Part shown: in pieces, positions 42,684 to 52,540 of the stretch
How positions within the stretch are numbered: the stretch's first letter is position 1
Layout: each line of letters begins with the position of its first letter
DNA from: JABWBH01 sp964526695
GTDB taxonomy: Bacteria > Planctomycetota > Phycisphaerae > UBA1845
DNA: 64,000 nucleotides
Assembly (NCBI GenBank): GCA_964526695.1
Contig: CAZGJA010000089.1
Span: 1-64,000 of the forward strand
Direction of reading: 5' to 3'
The notes under the pieces: model-generated
The model's input: only the letters and a program-made list of their open reading frames with translations
Databases searched by the model: none
What the model was told of the DNA's origin: nothing
Program-made: the position numbers and the translations under genes

Positions 42684-44741
42684 ATGACTTTCGGGAGATT
42701 CGTCAGAGCCGGGTTGACTTGCGCCGTCGGCGCTGCTGCAGTGTTCGTTACCGCCTCGCGCGCCAGCGCTCAGGGCAACGCCGCGCCGCTGATTCCGCGC
42801 AGCGTGTTCTTCGGCAATCCGGACAAGGCCGGGGTGCAGCTCAGCCCGGACGGCAAGCAGATCGCGTTCCTCGCGCCGGTGAAAGACGTGCTCAACGTCT
42901 GGGTCGGCCCGGCGACGGACCCCTCCAAGGCGCAGCCGGTGACGGACGACAAGGACCGCGGCATCCGCAACTACTTCTGGGCGTTCACCAACAGCCACAT
43001 CCTCTACACGCAGGACAAGGGCGGCGATGAGAACTGGCGGCTCTATTCCGTGGACCTCGCGACGAAGCAGACGAAAGACCTCACGCCATTCGACAAGGTG
43101 CAGGCGCGCGTTCAGGAGGTCAGCCACAAGACGCCCACCGACATCCTCGTCGCCCTCAACAACCGCAATCCCCAGCTTCACGACATCCACCGCGTCAACA
43201 TCCTCACCGGCGAGATGAAGCTCGTCGCGCAGAACGACGACGGCTACGCCGGCTACGTCACCGACGACGACTATCACGTGCGCCTCGGCGTGAAGATGAC
43301 GCCCGACGGCGGCAGCGAGATGTTCCACATCGCCGCGGACGGCAAGGCATCCTCGTTCATCAAAGTCGGCGCGGACGACAACCTCACGACCAACCCCGTC
43401 GGCCTGGATAAGAGCGGCAAGAACCTCTACCTGCTGGACAGCCGCGGGCGCAACACGGCTGCGCTGACGACGATTGCCCTCGAAGGCGGCGCGAGCAAGG
43501 TGCTGGCCGAGGACGCCAAGGCGGACATGACCGACTTCGTCATTCACCCGACGGAGTACACCGTGCAGGCCGTCGGCGCTACGTTCGAGCGCCGCAAGTG
43601 GCAGATTCTCGATCCGAGCATCAAGGACGACTTCGCCGCGCTCGGCAAGGTGGCGGACGGCGAGTTCAACATCGCCAGCCGTACGCTCGACGACGCGACG
43701 TGGACGGTCGCCTACGTCATGGACAACGGTCCGGTGCGTTACTACACGTATGACCGCAAGACGAAGAAAGCGACGTTCCTGTTCACCAACAAGAAGGATC
43801 TGGAAAGCGTCAAGCTCGCGAAGATGCACCCGTCGGTGGTGAAGTCGCGCGACGGGCTGGAACTTGTTTCCTACCTGACGCTGCCGGAATGGACCGACAC
43901 CGACGGCGACGCGCGCCCCGACAAGCCGCTGCCGATGGTGCTGTTCGTGCACGGCGGTCCGTGGGCGCGCGACAGTTGGGGGCTGAACCCGTATCACCAG
44001 TGGCTGTCCAATCGCGGCTATGCCGTGCTCAGCGTCAACTACCGCGGCTCGACGGGCTTCGGCAAGAACTTCTGCAACGCCGCCAACATGCAGTGGTCAC
44101 GCAAGATGCACGACGACCTGATCGACGCCGTCAACTGGTCGGTCAAGGAAAAAATCGCCGACAAGGACAAGATCGCCATCATGGGCGGCAGCTACGGCGG
44201 CTATGCCACGCTCGTCGGCGTCACCTTCACGCCGGACACGTTCGCGTGCGGCGTGGACATCGTCGGTCCGTCCAGCCTGCAGACGCTGCTGGAGTCCATC
44301 CCGCCGTACTGGCAGCCGATGATCGACATGTTCACCACCCGCGTCGGCGATCATCGCACCGAAGAGGGCCGCAAGCTGCTCACCGAGTGCTCGCCGCTGA
44401 CGCACGTGGACAAGATCAAAAAGCCCCTGCTCATCGGGCAGGGCGCCAACGACCCGCGCGTCAAGCAGGCCGAGTCCGACCAGATCGTGAAGGCGATGAA
44501 GAGCAAGAGCATCCCCGTGACGTACTGCCTCTTCCCCGACGAGGGCCACGGCTTCGCCCGCCCGGTCAACCGCATGGCGTTCAACGCCGTCACCGAGGTG
44601 TTCCTCTCCGCGCACATCGGCGGTCGTTTCGAGCCGATCAGCGGCGACATCAACGACTCGACGCTCAAGGTTCCGGAAGGCGTCGAGCAGGTGAAAGGCC
44701 TGCGCGAATCGCTCAAGAGCAGCAGCTCGAGCGGGACGTGA
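42684..44741 (+). CDS. Secreted S9 family peptidase (prolyl oligopeptidase/acylaminoacyl-peptidase type)
   Basis: 685 aa. Signal peptide in the first ~29 residues (VGAAAVFVTASRASAQ). A beta-propeller domain (about 45-410) includes GVQLSPDGKQIAFLAPV and the NSHILYTQDKGGDENWRLY block typical of S9C. The alpha/beta-hydrolase domain (about 415-665) has VLFVHGGPWARD, NYRGSTGFG, the nucleophile Ser in IMGGSYGGYATLVG, Asp in GQGANDPRVKQ and His in FPDEGHGFARP. It cleaves short peptides in the periplasm. GAGGAG precedes the start. A TATAAG hexamer at about 42574 may be its -10. Confidence 0.95.
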   Translation: MTFGRFVRAGLTCAVGAAAVFVTASRASAQGNAAPLIPRSVFFGNPDKAGVQLSPDGKQIAFLAPVKDVLNVWVGPATDPSKAQPVTDDKDRGIRNYFWAFTNSHILYTQDKGGDENWRLYSVDLATKQTKDLTPFDKVQARVQEVSHKTPTDILVALNNRNPQLHDIHRVNILTGEMKLVAQNDDGYAGYVTDDDYHVRLGVKMTPDGGSEMFHIAADGKASSFIKVGADDNLTTNPVGLDKSGKNLYLLDSRGRNTAALTTIALEGGASKVLAEDAKADMTDFVIHPTEYTVQAVGATFERRKWQILDPSIKDDFAALGKVADGEFNIASRTLDDATWTVAYVMDNGPVRYYTYDRKTKKATFLFTNKKDLESVKLAKMHPSVVKSRDGLELVSYLTLPEWTDTDGDARPDKPLPMVLFVHGGPWARDSWGLNPYHQWLSNRGYAVLSVNYRGSTGFGKNFCNAANMQWSRKMHDDLIDAVNWSVKEKIADKDKIAIMGGSYGGYATLVGVTFTPDTFACGVDIVGPSSLQTLLESIPPYWQPMIDMFTTRVGDHRTEEGRKLLTECSPLTHVDKIKKPLLIGQGANDPRVKQAESDQIVKAMKSKSIPVTYCLFPDEGHGFARPVNRMAFNAVTEVFLSAHIGGRFEPISGDINDSTLKVPEGVEQVKGLRESLKSSSSSGT

Positions 44742-45504
44742 CTCGCCGCGCAGTTCTTAAGATGCCGCGCAGTCCTGAACCGGCCGCGCGGGATGCATGA
44801 GGGCGTTGCCACCTCCTCCCCCCTCCCCTCGGGAGGGGGCAGGGGGAGGGCCGTGGCGCCCGGATTACGGCATCACATCGGGGTGAAATCACATCAGGGC
44901 GGCAGCGGGCGGCGATCTCAGCCGGCGAGCGCCGGGTTCGCTGCCAGATTGTCGACGCCAGGGCGTTGCTCGCTTCCGCCACTTTCTCCAGCGTGATCTC
45001 CCGGTTTTTCCCCCCGAAGCCGCTGCGTCCGGGCGGCCAGGAAAACCACTGCCAGTTGTGAGCAGAGCCCATGCCGCAAGAGACTGCGATACGTGCGGAC
45101 CTCGAAGGCGCCCTCAGCTTCAGAATCGACGCTACACGCAATCGAAGACTGCTCTAACACTCGACGAGGCCGGTTAAGAAGTGGTCCAGATCGGGAGCGT
45201 GTTTCCGCGCCGGCTGTCGCAGCCACTGCGTTGGGCCGAAGCGCGGCCCGCCTGCGTGCCGCAGAATACAACCTTCAAGTCCGGTTGGAACGCATGCGGC
45301 AGGATTGTGATGTTCACGAGCGCCACCTCGTCATCCCTCTGCCCCAGCGATTGCGACCAGGAGTAACGAAAACCTCAGCGTGACCCTGCACATCGGGATG
45401 CCCGGGATGGGCCGACGCATGCAGGGGTCAGACGGCGGTGACAAAAGTCACCCGGCGCCCTATACTCCTGGGCACGAGAAACCCATTCCAAGGAGTCGCG
45501 TCTC
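44742..45504. other. 763-bp region without a supported gene; contains the 36-nt palindrome
   Basis: Holds the intergenic copy of the 36-nt palindrome (44816-44851) and, near 45108-45140, a CCTCAGCTTCAGAATCGACG block related in reverse to 33026-33055. A frame through 45240-45380 has plausible composition but no family features, so I do not call it. Confidence 0.55.
44816..44851 (-). repeat. 36-nt palindromic repeat, intergenic copy
   Basis: Reverse complement equals 29923-29958 except for one base (35/36). Confidence 0.9.
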
Positions 45505-45774
45505 ATGCCTGAACCCGAGCGGTCACCCGCGTCCGATTCACCGACCCCGGATGACCTTCGCAATGCGTTGAAGGCGTTCAAGAAGCGGCTGAAGCTCTCC
45601 CGGCTCGACGACGAATCGAGCCTCGGGCATGGCCCGATGTCCAGCGGCAGGTCTTCGGGCATCGTGGCCATCACCCCCCCGCAACAGTATCCCCGGACCG
45701 TTTGGGATCAATTGGTCGCACAGGGCAAGCTCAAGTACGCAGGCCAGGGGATGTATCAGCTCGTCACTGCGTGA
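45505..45774 (+). CDS. Small conserved hypothetical protein
   Basis: 89 aa; GGAG lies 11 bases upstream. A basic helix (LRNALKAFKKRLKLSRLDDE) leads into SSLGHGPMSSGRSSGIVAI, then PPQQYPRTVWDQLVAQGKL and a short strand GMYQLV. Proteins of this layout occur, as I recall, as single genes in planctomycetes. No domain known. The C-terminal half looks like a winged-helix-type fold, so nucleic-acid binding is possible but unproven. Confidence 0.65.
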   Translation: MPEPERSPASDSPTPDDLRNALKAFKKRLKLSRLDDESSLGHGPMSSGRSSGIVAITPPQQYPRTVWDQLVAQGKLKYAGQGMYQLVTA

Positions 45775-46271
45775 TCCCATACCCGCGAGGCGGGTTTTCC
45801 TGGCGTCATCCAGCCGTTGTGCCTCAGGGCATCAACGTCCGGGTGATTCAGAATGCGGATGCCTCAGGCGCCGTTCAGGCGCCGCCTGCCCCAACGGCTG
45901 ATCCGCCACGCCTCCAGCCGTGGCCCTGGATGGGGCATCCTCGCACTTCAAGCCCGGAAAGGAGGAGCCGGCCGATCGTCGCCCCGCAGGTCACATCAGC
46001 CTGCGCAGCCGAAGCCCTTGCGCTCTGTGCACGCGGTCACCATGCGCGTCAACGCCATCTGGAACTTCAAGTGAGGTCGCAACACCGTGCTAAAGGACAG
46101 TGCATGCGCAGATGCCGAAACCCTGCCATCCGACCGCCCCGGGACACTCGGCTTGAATGGCGGCGCGAAGCTCAGCGGATGAGTATCCATCCTGCTGAAC
46201 TTCGCGACGGTTGCGATGAGGTCAAACGGCAGTCTTGCCGCGATCCATCACCTGCGGGTCGAGGTCATGGC
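45775..46271. other. 497-bp convergent intergenic region, nothing recognised
   Basis: Between the small conserved gene and the 3' end of the secreted-protein gene. No repeats from the other families and no clear terminator. Frames lack family features. Confidence 0.45.
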
Positions 46272-47267
46272 TCAGCACCCGCATGTGAACGATCGGCGTT
46301 TTCCGCAGACGGTGACGCCGTTGTGACCGCAACCCGGCCTGCTGTTGCCCTTGAACGCGAACTTGGCCTTGCCGCGATCGTTCGCGGTTCGCGCGAGACG
46401 TTGTCCGCTGTCGAGCACGGCGGTGTACTCCTCACCGGGCGTCGCCCCCGCGATGACAATGACGACGACCACGACAAGCCCGGCGTCAGTCCGGCATGTC
46501 GCCTTCTTGATGACCTCCCCGCCCGTACAATTATCCGGGCAGGCTGTTCCCTCACCGAACGTCGTGCCGGTGACATTGAAGAATGTTCTATCGCCATTGG
46601 GCTGGAAGTCAAGGTCGATGGTCCCATCCGTCTGCACCGGCAGATTGTGGCCTGCCCCCAGATCATACAAGCCCGTCCAACGGATCGGCAGGGGATCGTC
46701 CCCGTTTGACCTGGTGATCAAGGCACTTCCTCCGACGGCCACAAGGCCATCCCCAACGGGGGTCAGGACCTGCGTGTACTCCAGAACATCTACCAGGTTC
46801 GTCGGGAGAGCATTGGTTACGCCATTCCAATCCGCAGTGTAATCGAGTCTTCCCGGGCTCACGCTGAAATTTGCATCGACAGTAAGCGAGGTATTATTGG
46901 GGTAGCTGGGAAAGGTGTACTGGCGCGTATGCCAATATGTTCCCGCCCCCCCGAGGATCTCCCTGAAATTGGGAACGTGACATTCATCCGAAGGAGAGTA
47001 CCATGAGTTGCTGCACGATACGCACAAGTAGCTTCCTCCCGAGATAATCACATCGAAGTTCCCTGGGGGCCTTTGTATTAATTCGATCGTGGCGGTGATG
47101 TCCCCATTCCCACTATCCACCGTACCGTCAACCTTCGCTTGCATCGATCCCCCGTTGATCGTTCCCGTGTGAGTTCCGTCGTAAACGACGACCTCAGGTG
47201 CCGCGCTCACCACGGCCGCGCCGCAAAGGACCGAGCAAAGGCTCATACAGACATACCTGGTTCCCAT
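46272..47267 (-). CDS. Secreted protein of unknown function with a Cys-framed C-terminal domain
   Basis: 331 aa from ATG 47267, behind GGGAGGCG. Signal peptide to about residue 22 (SVLCGAAVVSA). The beta-rich body (about 23-230) has several Cys (YLCVSCSNSW) and Asn/Thr-rich stretches. The last ~85 residues form a distinct domain from GGEVIKKATCRTDAGL through ANDRGKAKFAF to a final RSFTCGC. This domain is homologous by eye to the end of the neighbouring protein at 47625-48203. GC content is lower than the surroundings. Function unknown; surface or extracellular location likely. Confidence 0.7.
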   Translation of the reverse strand: MGTRYVCMSLCSVLCGAAVVSAAPEVVVYDGTHTGTINGGSMQAKVDGTVDSGNGDITATIELIQRPPGNFDVIISGGSYLCVSCSNSWYSPSDECHVPNFREILGGAGTYWHTRQYTFPSYPNNTSLTVDANFSVSPGRLDYTADWNGVTNALPTNLVDVLEYTQVLTPVGDGLVAVGGSALITRSNGDDPLPIRWTGLYDLGAGHNLPVQTDGTIDLDFQPNGDRTFFNVTGTTFGEGTACPDNCTGGEVIKKATCRTDAGLVVVVVIVIAGATPGEEYTAVLDSGQRLARTANDRGKAKFAFKGNSRPGCGHNGVTVCGKRRSFTCGC

Positions 47268-47624
47268 TAGAATCGCCTCCCAGAAAATGACCCGCACTTG
47301 GCGCGGTCAACATAGGGTTACTCGCTGTGGCAAGAGCCGACAGACGAAACCACCCGTTTTCATTTCCAGACGTTAAGCTCAAGGACTGCACATCCTTGGC
47401 CCGTTACGCACCCGCGAACCCGTGATCAGCATCGCCTGAACAACCCTGCAATTCTCGTCCCTGTGGATTCTCCCCTTGTATTGCGCCGCATTGTATTAGT
47501 TCGGGCGTCAAATACTGGACACGTGCATTAGAGGCGCAACCGGGAAAGACCGCGCGAATCCACCAGTTGCCGACACATTTGTTTCCACCATGCGATGACT
47601 GGATCAGTAGCGCGGCGCCCATCG
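47268..47624. other. 357-bp lower-GC spacer between two secreted-protein genes
   Basis: It must carry the promoter of the 46272-47267 gene (minus strand). A minus-strand frame overlapping the end of the next gene translates Cys-rich sequence but has no start signal of its own and no family features. Confidence 0.45.
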
Positions 47625-48203
47625 TTACGGACAGGTGTAATCGGCACTGTCCCTCGCCCCGCTGCCCCACTCCGCCGTGGCCTGGCCCGTGTCGCCGGGC
47701 GGACGGTTGTTGAACTTCGCCTTGCCCTTGCCGCGGTCGCTGAGGGTGCCTGCCTGCGCAGAGCCGTCGGTGAGGGTCACGGTGAAGGTGTCACCTGCGA
47801 GGCCGTTGACGAGGATCACTTTGAGCCGGTTGGCGCCGTTGCGGTCCTTGCACGCAGCCTTCTTGATATTCCCCTGGCCCGAGCACGTGTCGTACTCCCA
47901 AGTCTCGCCGCTGCGCCCGAAGTCGTCGCGTCCCCCGAACAGTACGGTGACGCCGCGAGCGCTGTCGTAGGCCAGAGCGTGGTGGTCACGCGGCGAGGGA
48001 CTGACATCGGAGAACTTCTGTGCCCAACACCGATCCTCCGCGGACGCGCGCTGAGGCCCGCCCAATGCGACGACCGCCATCCCGAGCAGAGTCGCGGCGA
48101 CGGACACGCGGACGCACGGGAAGGCGGGTTGCCCCGGCATCCCCCGGGTGCTCAGGTTTTGGCGCGCCTTGCCGACGGATACCGATAGGATCGTGCTGCT
48201 CAT
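47625..48203 (-). CDS. Secreted Kelch-fragment protein with the Cys-framed C-terminal domain
   Basis: 192 aa. An N-terminal extension precedes the hydrophobic signal core (VSVAATLLGMAVVALGG) with likely cleavage after RASA. One Kelch unit follows: PSPRDHHALAYDSARGV, then TVLFGG and GETWEYD. Kelch propellers need five to seven blades, so a single unit suggests that the rest was deleted. The final ~85 residues, from GNIKKAACKDRNGA through LSDRGKGKAKFNNRPPG to SADYTCP, match the end of the neighbour. Possibly a remnant, but the frame is intact. Confidence 0.68.
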   Translation of the reverse strand: MSSTILSVSVGKARQNLSTRGMPGQPAFPCVRVSVAATLLGMAVVALGGPQRASAEDRCWAQKFSDVSPSPRDHHALAYDSARGVTVLFGGRDDFGRSGETWEYDTCSGQGNIKKAACKDRNGANRLKVILVNGLAGDTFTVTLTDGSAQAGTLSDRGKGKAKFNNRPPGDTGQATAEWGSGARDSADYTCP

Positions 48204-48450
48204 GCGTGCTTTGCCCTTTCAGTGACGCCTTCAATGACCGCATCAACGGCCTTCTGAATGCCGCGATCGGCCCACATCCGACGCCTGCGGTGGTCGCGTG
48301 CCGCGACGCTGCCTCTGCGGAGGTATTGGTGCTTGCAACGGATGTCTTACAGGGTAGGCGATGGGAACAGGGGCCGCGGAAACGGGTTTTGATCCTCCCC
48401 GCGTGAGGATTACACTCATCTTGTTGCGTTCCAGACCGGGGGACCAGGCC

Positions 48451-49071
48451 GTGCAGCAGACCGAGTGGCTCACCACCTCGACGATGATCCAGCGCCTGCG
48501 GTCGTTCGACGACCACAGCGTCTGGGAGCGGTTTCATCACCGGTTCCGCGTGCCCATCCTCGCGTTTGCCCACAAGCTGGGATTGGAGTCCGACGAGGCG
48601 GAGGACGCCGCGCAGAACGTTTTGCTGGCGTTCGCCGAAACGATCCGCGGCGGCCAGTACGATCGGCAGCGGGGTTCCCTGCGCAAGTGGCTGTTCGGCA
48701 TCGCTTACCGCCAGATTGCCAACGCGCGCCGGGCGCGCCATGCGGTGAACGCGCGACGTGACGGGCACGGTGAGGCGTCAGGGTTCTGGCACAAGCTGCC
48801 CGCGGAGGAGGAAGCCAGCGGCGTCTGGGATCTTGAATGGGAGCGAACGCTGCTGGAGACCTGCCTCTTGCAGGTCCGAAGCGAGTTTGCGGACAAGACC
48901 TACGACGCCTTCCACCTCATCGTGCGCGCCGGTCAGACCCCCGACCAGGCCGCCGCTCTGCTGGGCATGACCCGCGACGCCGTGTATGTCGCCAAGCACC
49001 GTGTACTCAAGAGGTTGCGGCAGGTGCGAGAGGAAATCGAGGGCATCGAACCCGCCGCGACCGATGGTTGA
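48451..49071 (+). CDS. ECF-family RNA polymerase sigma factor
   Basis: 206 aa from GTG 48451; ATG 48484 is the alternative. Region 2 shows SVWERFHHRFRVPILAFAHK, the DAEDAAQ-type block SDEAEDAAQNVLLAF and GSLRKWLFGIAYRQIANARR. Region 4 has AGQTPDQAAALLGMTRDAVY followed by VAKHRVLKRLRQ, a normal -35-binding helix-turn-helix. It resembles the planctomycete ECF group that is paired with Ser/Thr kinases. The kinase gene starts 80 bases downstream, so the kinase or its Zn-finger domain probably controls this factor. Confidence 0.93.
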   Translation: MQQTEWLTTSTMIQRLRSFDDHSVWERFHHRFRVPILAFAHKLGLESDEAEDAAQNVLLAFAETIRGGQYDRQRGSLRKWLFGIAYRQIANARRARHAVNARRDGHGEASGFWHKLPAEEEASGVWDLEWERTLLETCLLQVRSEFADKTYDAFHLIVRAGQTPDQAAALLGMTRDAVYVAKHRVLKRLRQVREEIEGIEPAATDG

Positions 49072-49151
49072 CGACGCGATCGAGATTCACGTCCCGGCCA
49101 TCCAAACCGCGCGTTCGTTGTAAGGCGGCTCCGACTCAACCCCAACACAAC

Positions 49152-52100
49152 ATGATGATGGCCGGCATGTGTCCAACGATTGAGGAACTTGAAGACTATC
49201 TGGGCGGCGCGAGCGGCCCGGGAATCAAAGCGAGACTCGACCCGCACCTCTCAAGCTGCGCTTCGTGCCGCGCGCTGCTCCTGGACGTGCGCGAGAACCT
49301 GGGCGTCGCCGACCAATTGGCCGCGATCAGCGCTGGTGCGTTGGACGGTTCAATCGGGGCCTTCCTCGCACGTCCCTCGGAGCCTCGCGCGGAGTGCGAA
49401 GACCTTCCGACGCCGCCGGGCTACCGCAGGGTCGGCGAGATCCTCCGCGGCGGACAAGGCCTGGTTTTCCGCGCCGTGCAGGAATCCACGGGGCGCGACG
49501 TGGCCATCAAAGTGCTGCGCGAGGGTCGCTTCGCCGACGCTCACGAGCGCGTCCGCTTCGAGCGCGAGATTCGAATCCTCGGACAAATCCAGGATCCCAA
49601 CATCGTCACCATTCACGGCAGCGGAAACGTGTCCGGGCGGGCGTTTTTCGTCACGGACTACGTGGACGGTCCGACGTTGGAGCAGTATGTGCGGGGTTGG
49701 CGCGGTTCCAGGGGAGCGTCGGAGTCGGACGCCACCGCTTCATCGGGCGGGGCGAAGTCTCCGCCGGCGCGCCCGCTGAACGTCCGCGAAACGCTCGAGC
49801 TTTTCGCCAAGGTTGCGGACGCCGTGCATGCCGCCCACCTGAGGGGCGTCATCCATCGCGATCTCAAGCCCAGCAACATCCGCGTCAACCCGGCGGGGCA
49901 GCCCATGATCCTCGACTTCGGACTGGCCCTGCTCGTCGGTTCGCAGGCGGACTTCACGCGCATTACGGATCCCGGTTCATTTCACGGAACTCTGGCCTAC
50001 GCCAGCCCCGAGCAAACGCGCAGCCGCGACGACATCGACATCCGCAGCGACGTGTACTCGCTCGGAGTCGTGCTCTATGAGCTGCTGACGGGCCGCCTTC
50101 CCTACAACCTGCGTCGCGTCGCGCTGCCGGAGGCGGCGCGCATCATCTGCGAGCAGGCTCCGGCGACCGACGCCGCTTTGCGCGGCGAGCTGGGGAGTAT
50201 CGTGCTGAAAGCGCTCCACAAGGACCGTGAGCGCCGCTACCGGTCGGCCGCGGATCTGGCCGAGGACATCCAACGGCATCTGAATCACCGCCCCATCCAG
50301 GCGCGGCCGCAGAGCGCGGTCTATCAGCTTCGCAAGTTCGTGGGCCGCAACCGGGTCGCGTCCGCCGTCGTTGGCGCGCTGCTCATCGGGTTGGTTGCCC
50401 TTGCCATCGTGAACGGCTGGCTCGCGCGCCGCTACGCCGATCAGCGTGACGCGGCCAGGCTTGCCGCCGCGGAAGAGCAGGTGGCTCGCCGCTCGGCGGA
50501 CGAGGTCGTCAAGTTCCTGGAGTCGCTGCTGTCCGGCGCGAATCCGTACGCCGGCCGTGAGAACGAACCCACCTTGGCCGAGGTGGTTTCGCAGGCCGAG
50601 TCGCGGCTGGGCGAGCTGGATGCCGAGCCGTTGGTTCAGGCCCGAGTCTTGACCGCGCTGGGCGGCGTCCATGTCACGCTGGCGAAATACGACCGCGCGA
50701 ACGAGCTGCTCGACCGGGCGCTCGCAATTCGCACGGCGCACCTGGGATCTGAGCATCCGGACATCGCCGCTACGCTGGACACCCAGTGCTTGGCTTATTC
50801 GGCGGCGGGCCAGCATCAGCAGGCGATCGCGACCGCCTCCAAGTCACTTGCCATCATCGAGAAGGCGCGGGGGCGGGAACACCTGGAAACAGCGGCGGCG
50901 ATTACGTCGCTGGGGACGATGCAATTCAACGCGCGGGCCTTCGACGGGGCCGTGGCGAGCTTCGAGGAAGCACTGGCCATTCGCACGCGGCTGTTGGGCG
51001 ACGAACATCTCGATGTCGCCGACGCTCTCGGCAATCTGGGAAACACCTACCTCCAGGCCGGTCGCCTTCCCGAGGCCGTGTCGTTGCTTCGGCGGTGCCT
51101 CGAGATCCGCGAGAGTCGTTTGGGCGATTCGCCCGGAGTCTGTGAAGCGATCCAGGGTCTCGCCGAGGCGACGATCCATACGGACCGGGAGGAGACTTTG
51201 CAATTGGTGGAACGCGGGCTGGCCGTCGCACGGCGCGTCTATCACGCGAAGCACCCGGCGGTCGCCGATGCGCTGAACAATCTCGCATTCATGCTGTTTG
51301 CGAAGAATGCTTCCGCGGCGTGCGACCTGTACATCGAGGCGCTCGCGATCCGACGTGAATCGCTGGGTCAGGATCACCCTCTTGTTGCCGCGACGTTGAA
51401 CGACCTCGGAAACCGGCTGAGCGAACGCGGCGACTTCGCCGGCGCGGAGCGCTGCCTTGCGGAGGCGTTGGAAATCCAACGCAAGCACTTCGGACCGCGT
51501 GACCTCCGCGTTTCCCATAGCATGAACAGTCTTTCCGTCACCTGCATGCAAGCGGGAAAGCTTCCTGAGGCGGCCGAACTGGCGGAAGGCGTGCTCGACA
51601 TCTGGCGCGAGATCTACGGCCCGGAGCACGTCCTCGTGGGCGTCGCCCATCAGAATGCGGGAGCGATTTACTCGGAGCTGATGGACTGGGATCGCGCCGA
51701 GGAGCATTTTCGCAGCTCGGCGGAAATCTACGCAACGTCCAATCCAACAAAGCTCGCGGACGTGTCGCAGCTCCGGGGCATCATGAACCTGTGGCAGGGA
51801 CGGCTCGATGACGCGGAGTCTCAGTTGCGCCGCGCGCTGGACATCGTGCGGACCCTGCAGCCGCCCGAACCGCTGCGACTGGCGTCCGTGCTGGACGGCC
51901 TCGGCGTCGTGTTGAGTCTGCTCGACCGCCCGCAGGAGGCGCGCGAGGCGCTGGAGGACTCGCTGCGGAACTACCGCCAGGTGCTGGCGCCCGGCGATGT
52001 GGCGTTGTTCAGACCGCTCGTGGATCTGGCCGAAGTGCGGATGTGCGACAATGCGCGGGCGGCGGAGGACGGCATCATCGAGGCGCTCGCGCTGGAGTCG

Positions 52101-52436
52101 AAGTTGCTGCCTGCCGATCCGCTGCACGGCGACCTCCTTGCTGCCCGAGGCCTCTTGGCGCTCGGAGACGATCGGCCTGACGAAGCCCTCGCCCACCTGC
52201 GAGAAGCGCTCGCATGCCATGAGCGAAGGTGGGGACCGGGTCACTGGAAAACCGAAAGCACGCGGGCACGCTACGGCGCGTGCCTCGCGCGGCTCGAGCA
52301 GTGGACCGAGGCGCTCGAGGCGCTAAAGGCGAGTCGGCCCGTGCTCGAATCGACGTTTGGAATATCTCACCCCGAAACCCGGCGCGCGGCCGACGCCCTG
52401 AGCCGGCTTCCCAATCCCACAGCCGGCGGAACCTAA
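49152..52436 (+). CDS. Zinc-finger / Ser-Thr protein kinase / TPR membrane protein
   Basis: 1094 aa; three adjacent ATG codons make the exact start uncertain by a few residues. Residues 1-45 carry a zf-HC2-like anti-sigma motif (H32, C36, C39 in DPHLSSCASCRALL). The kinase domain (about 91-375) has ILRGGQGLVFRA, VAIKVL (K120), HRDLKPSNIRV (about 235), DFGLAL and SPEQTRSRDDID, all intact. One membrane span is at about 395-418 (VVGALLIGLVALAIVNGWLA). About ten TPR units fill the rest. It likely senses a signal through the TPRs and acts on the upstream ECF sigma factor. Confidence 0.93.
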   Translation: MMMAGMCPTIEELEDYLGGASGPGIKARLDPHLSSCASCRALLLDVRENLGVADQLAAISAGALDGSIGAFLARPSEPRAECEDLPTPPGYRRVGEILRGGQGLVFRAVQESTGRDVAIKVLREGRFADAHERVRFEREIRILGQIQDPNIVTIHGSGNVSGRAFFVTDYVDGPTLEQYVRGWRGSRGASESDATASSGGAKSPPARPLNVRETLELFAKVADAVHAAHLRGVIHRDLKPSNIRVNPAGQPMILDFGLALLVGSQADFTRITDPGSFHGTLAYASPEQTRSRDDIDIRSDVYSLGVVLYELLTGRLPYNLRRVALPEAARIICEQAPATDAALRGELGSIVLKALHKDRERRYRSAADLAEDIQRHLNHRPIQARPQSAVYQLRKFVGRNRVASAVVGALLIGLVALAIVNGWLARRYADQRDAARLAAAEEQVARRSADEVVKFLESLLSGANPYAGRENEPTLAEVVSQAESRLGELDAEPLVQARVLTALGGVHVTLAKYDRANELLDRALAIRTAHLGSEHPDIAATLDTQCLAYSAAGQHQQAIATASKSLAIIEKARGREHLETAAAITSLGTMQFNARAFDGAVASFEEALAIRTRLLGDEHLDVADALGNLGNTYLQAGRLPEAVSLLRRCLEIRESRLGDSPGVCEAIQGLAEATIHTDREETLQLVERGLAVARRVYHAKHPAVADALNNLAFMLFAKNASAACDLYIEALAIRRESLGQDHPLVAATLNDLGNRLSERGDFAGAERCLAEALEIQRKHFGPRDLRVSHSMNSLSVTCMQAGKLPEAAELAEGVLDIWREIYGPEHVLVGVAHQNAGAIYSELMDWDRAEEHFRSSAEIYATSNPTKLADVSQLRGIMNLWQGRLDDAESQLRRALDIVRTLQPPEPLRLASVLDGLGVVLSLLDRPQEAREALEDSLRNYRQVLAPGDVALFRPLVDLAEVRMCDNARAAEDGIIEALALESKLLPADPLHGDLLAARGLLALGDDRPDEALAHLREALACHERRWGPGHWKTESTRARYGACLARLEQWTEALEALKASRPVLESTFGISHPETRRAADALSRLPNPTAGGT

Positions 52437-52540
52437 GCAGAACCGCAGAAGGATTGCGTCTCTGTCAAGCGTGGGGCCAAGGGCCGATCACGCGCCGAGT
52501 GACGCGCGACAAGGAGCGACCCGCGCGGGAGCAGGGACAT

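Noticed and set aside
45093..45383. Possible small gene between the S9 peptidase and the 89-aa gene
   Set aside because: Two overlapping frames of similar quality, no ribosome site, no family features, and part of it is a dispersed repeat.
47404..47670. 88-aa minus-strand Cys-containing frame
   Set aside because: Begins inside the downstream end of the Kelch-fragment gene in another frame, with no start signal and no detectable family.
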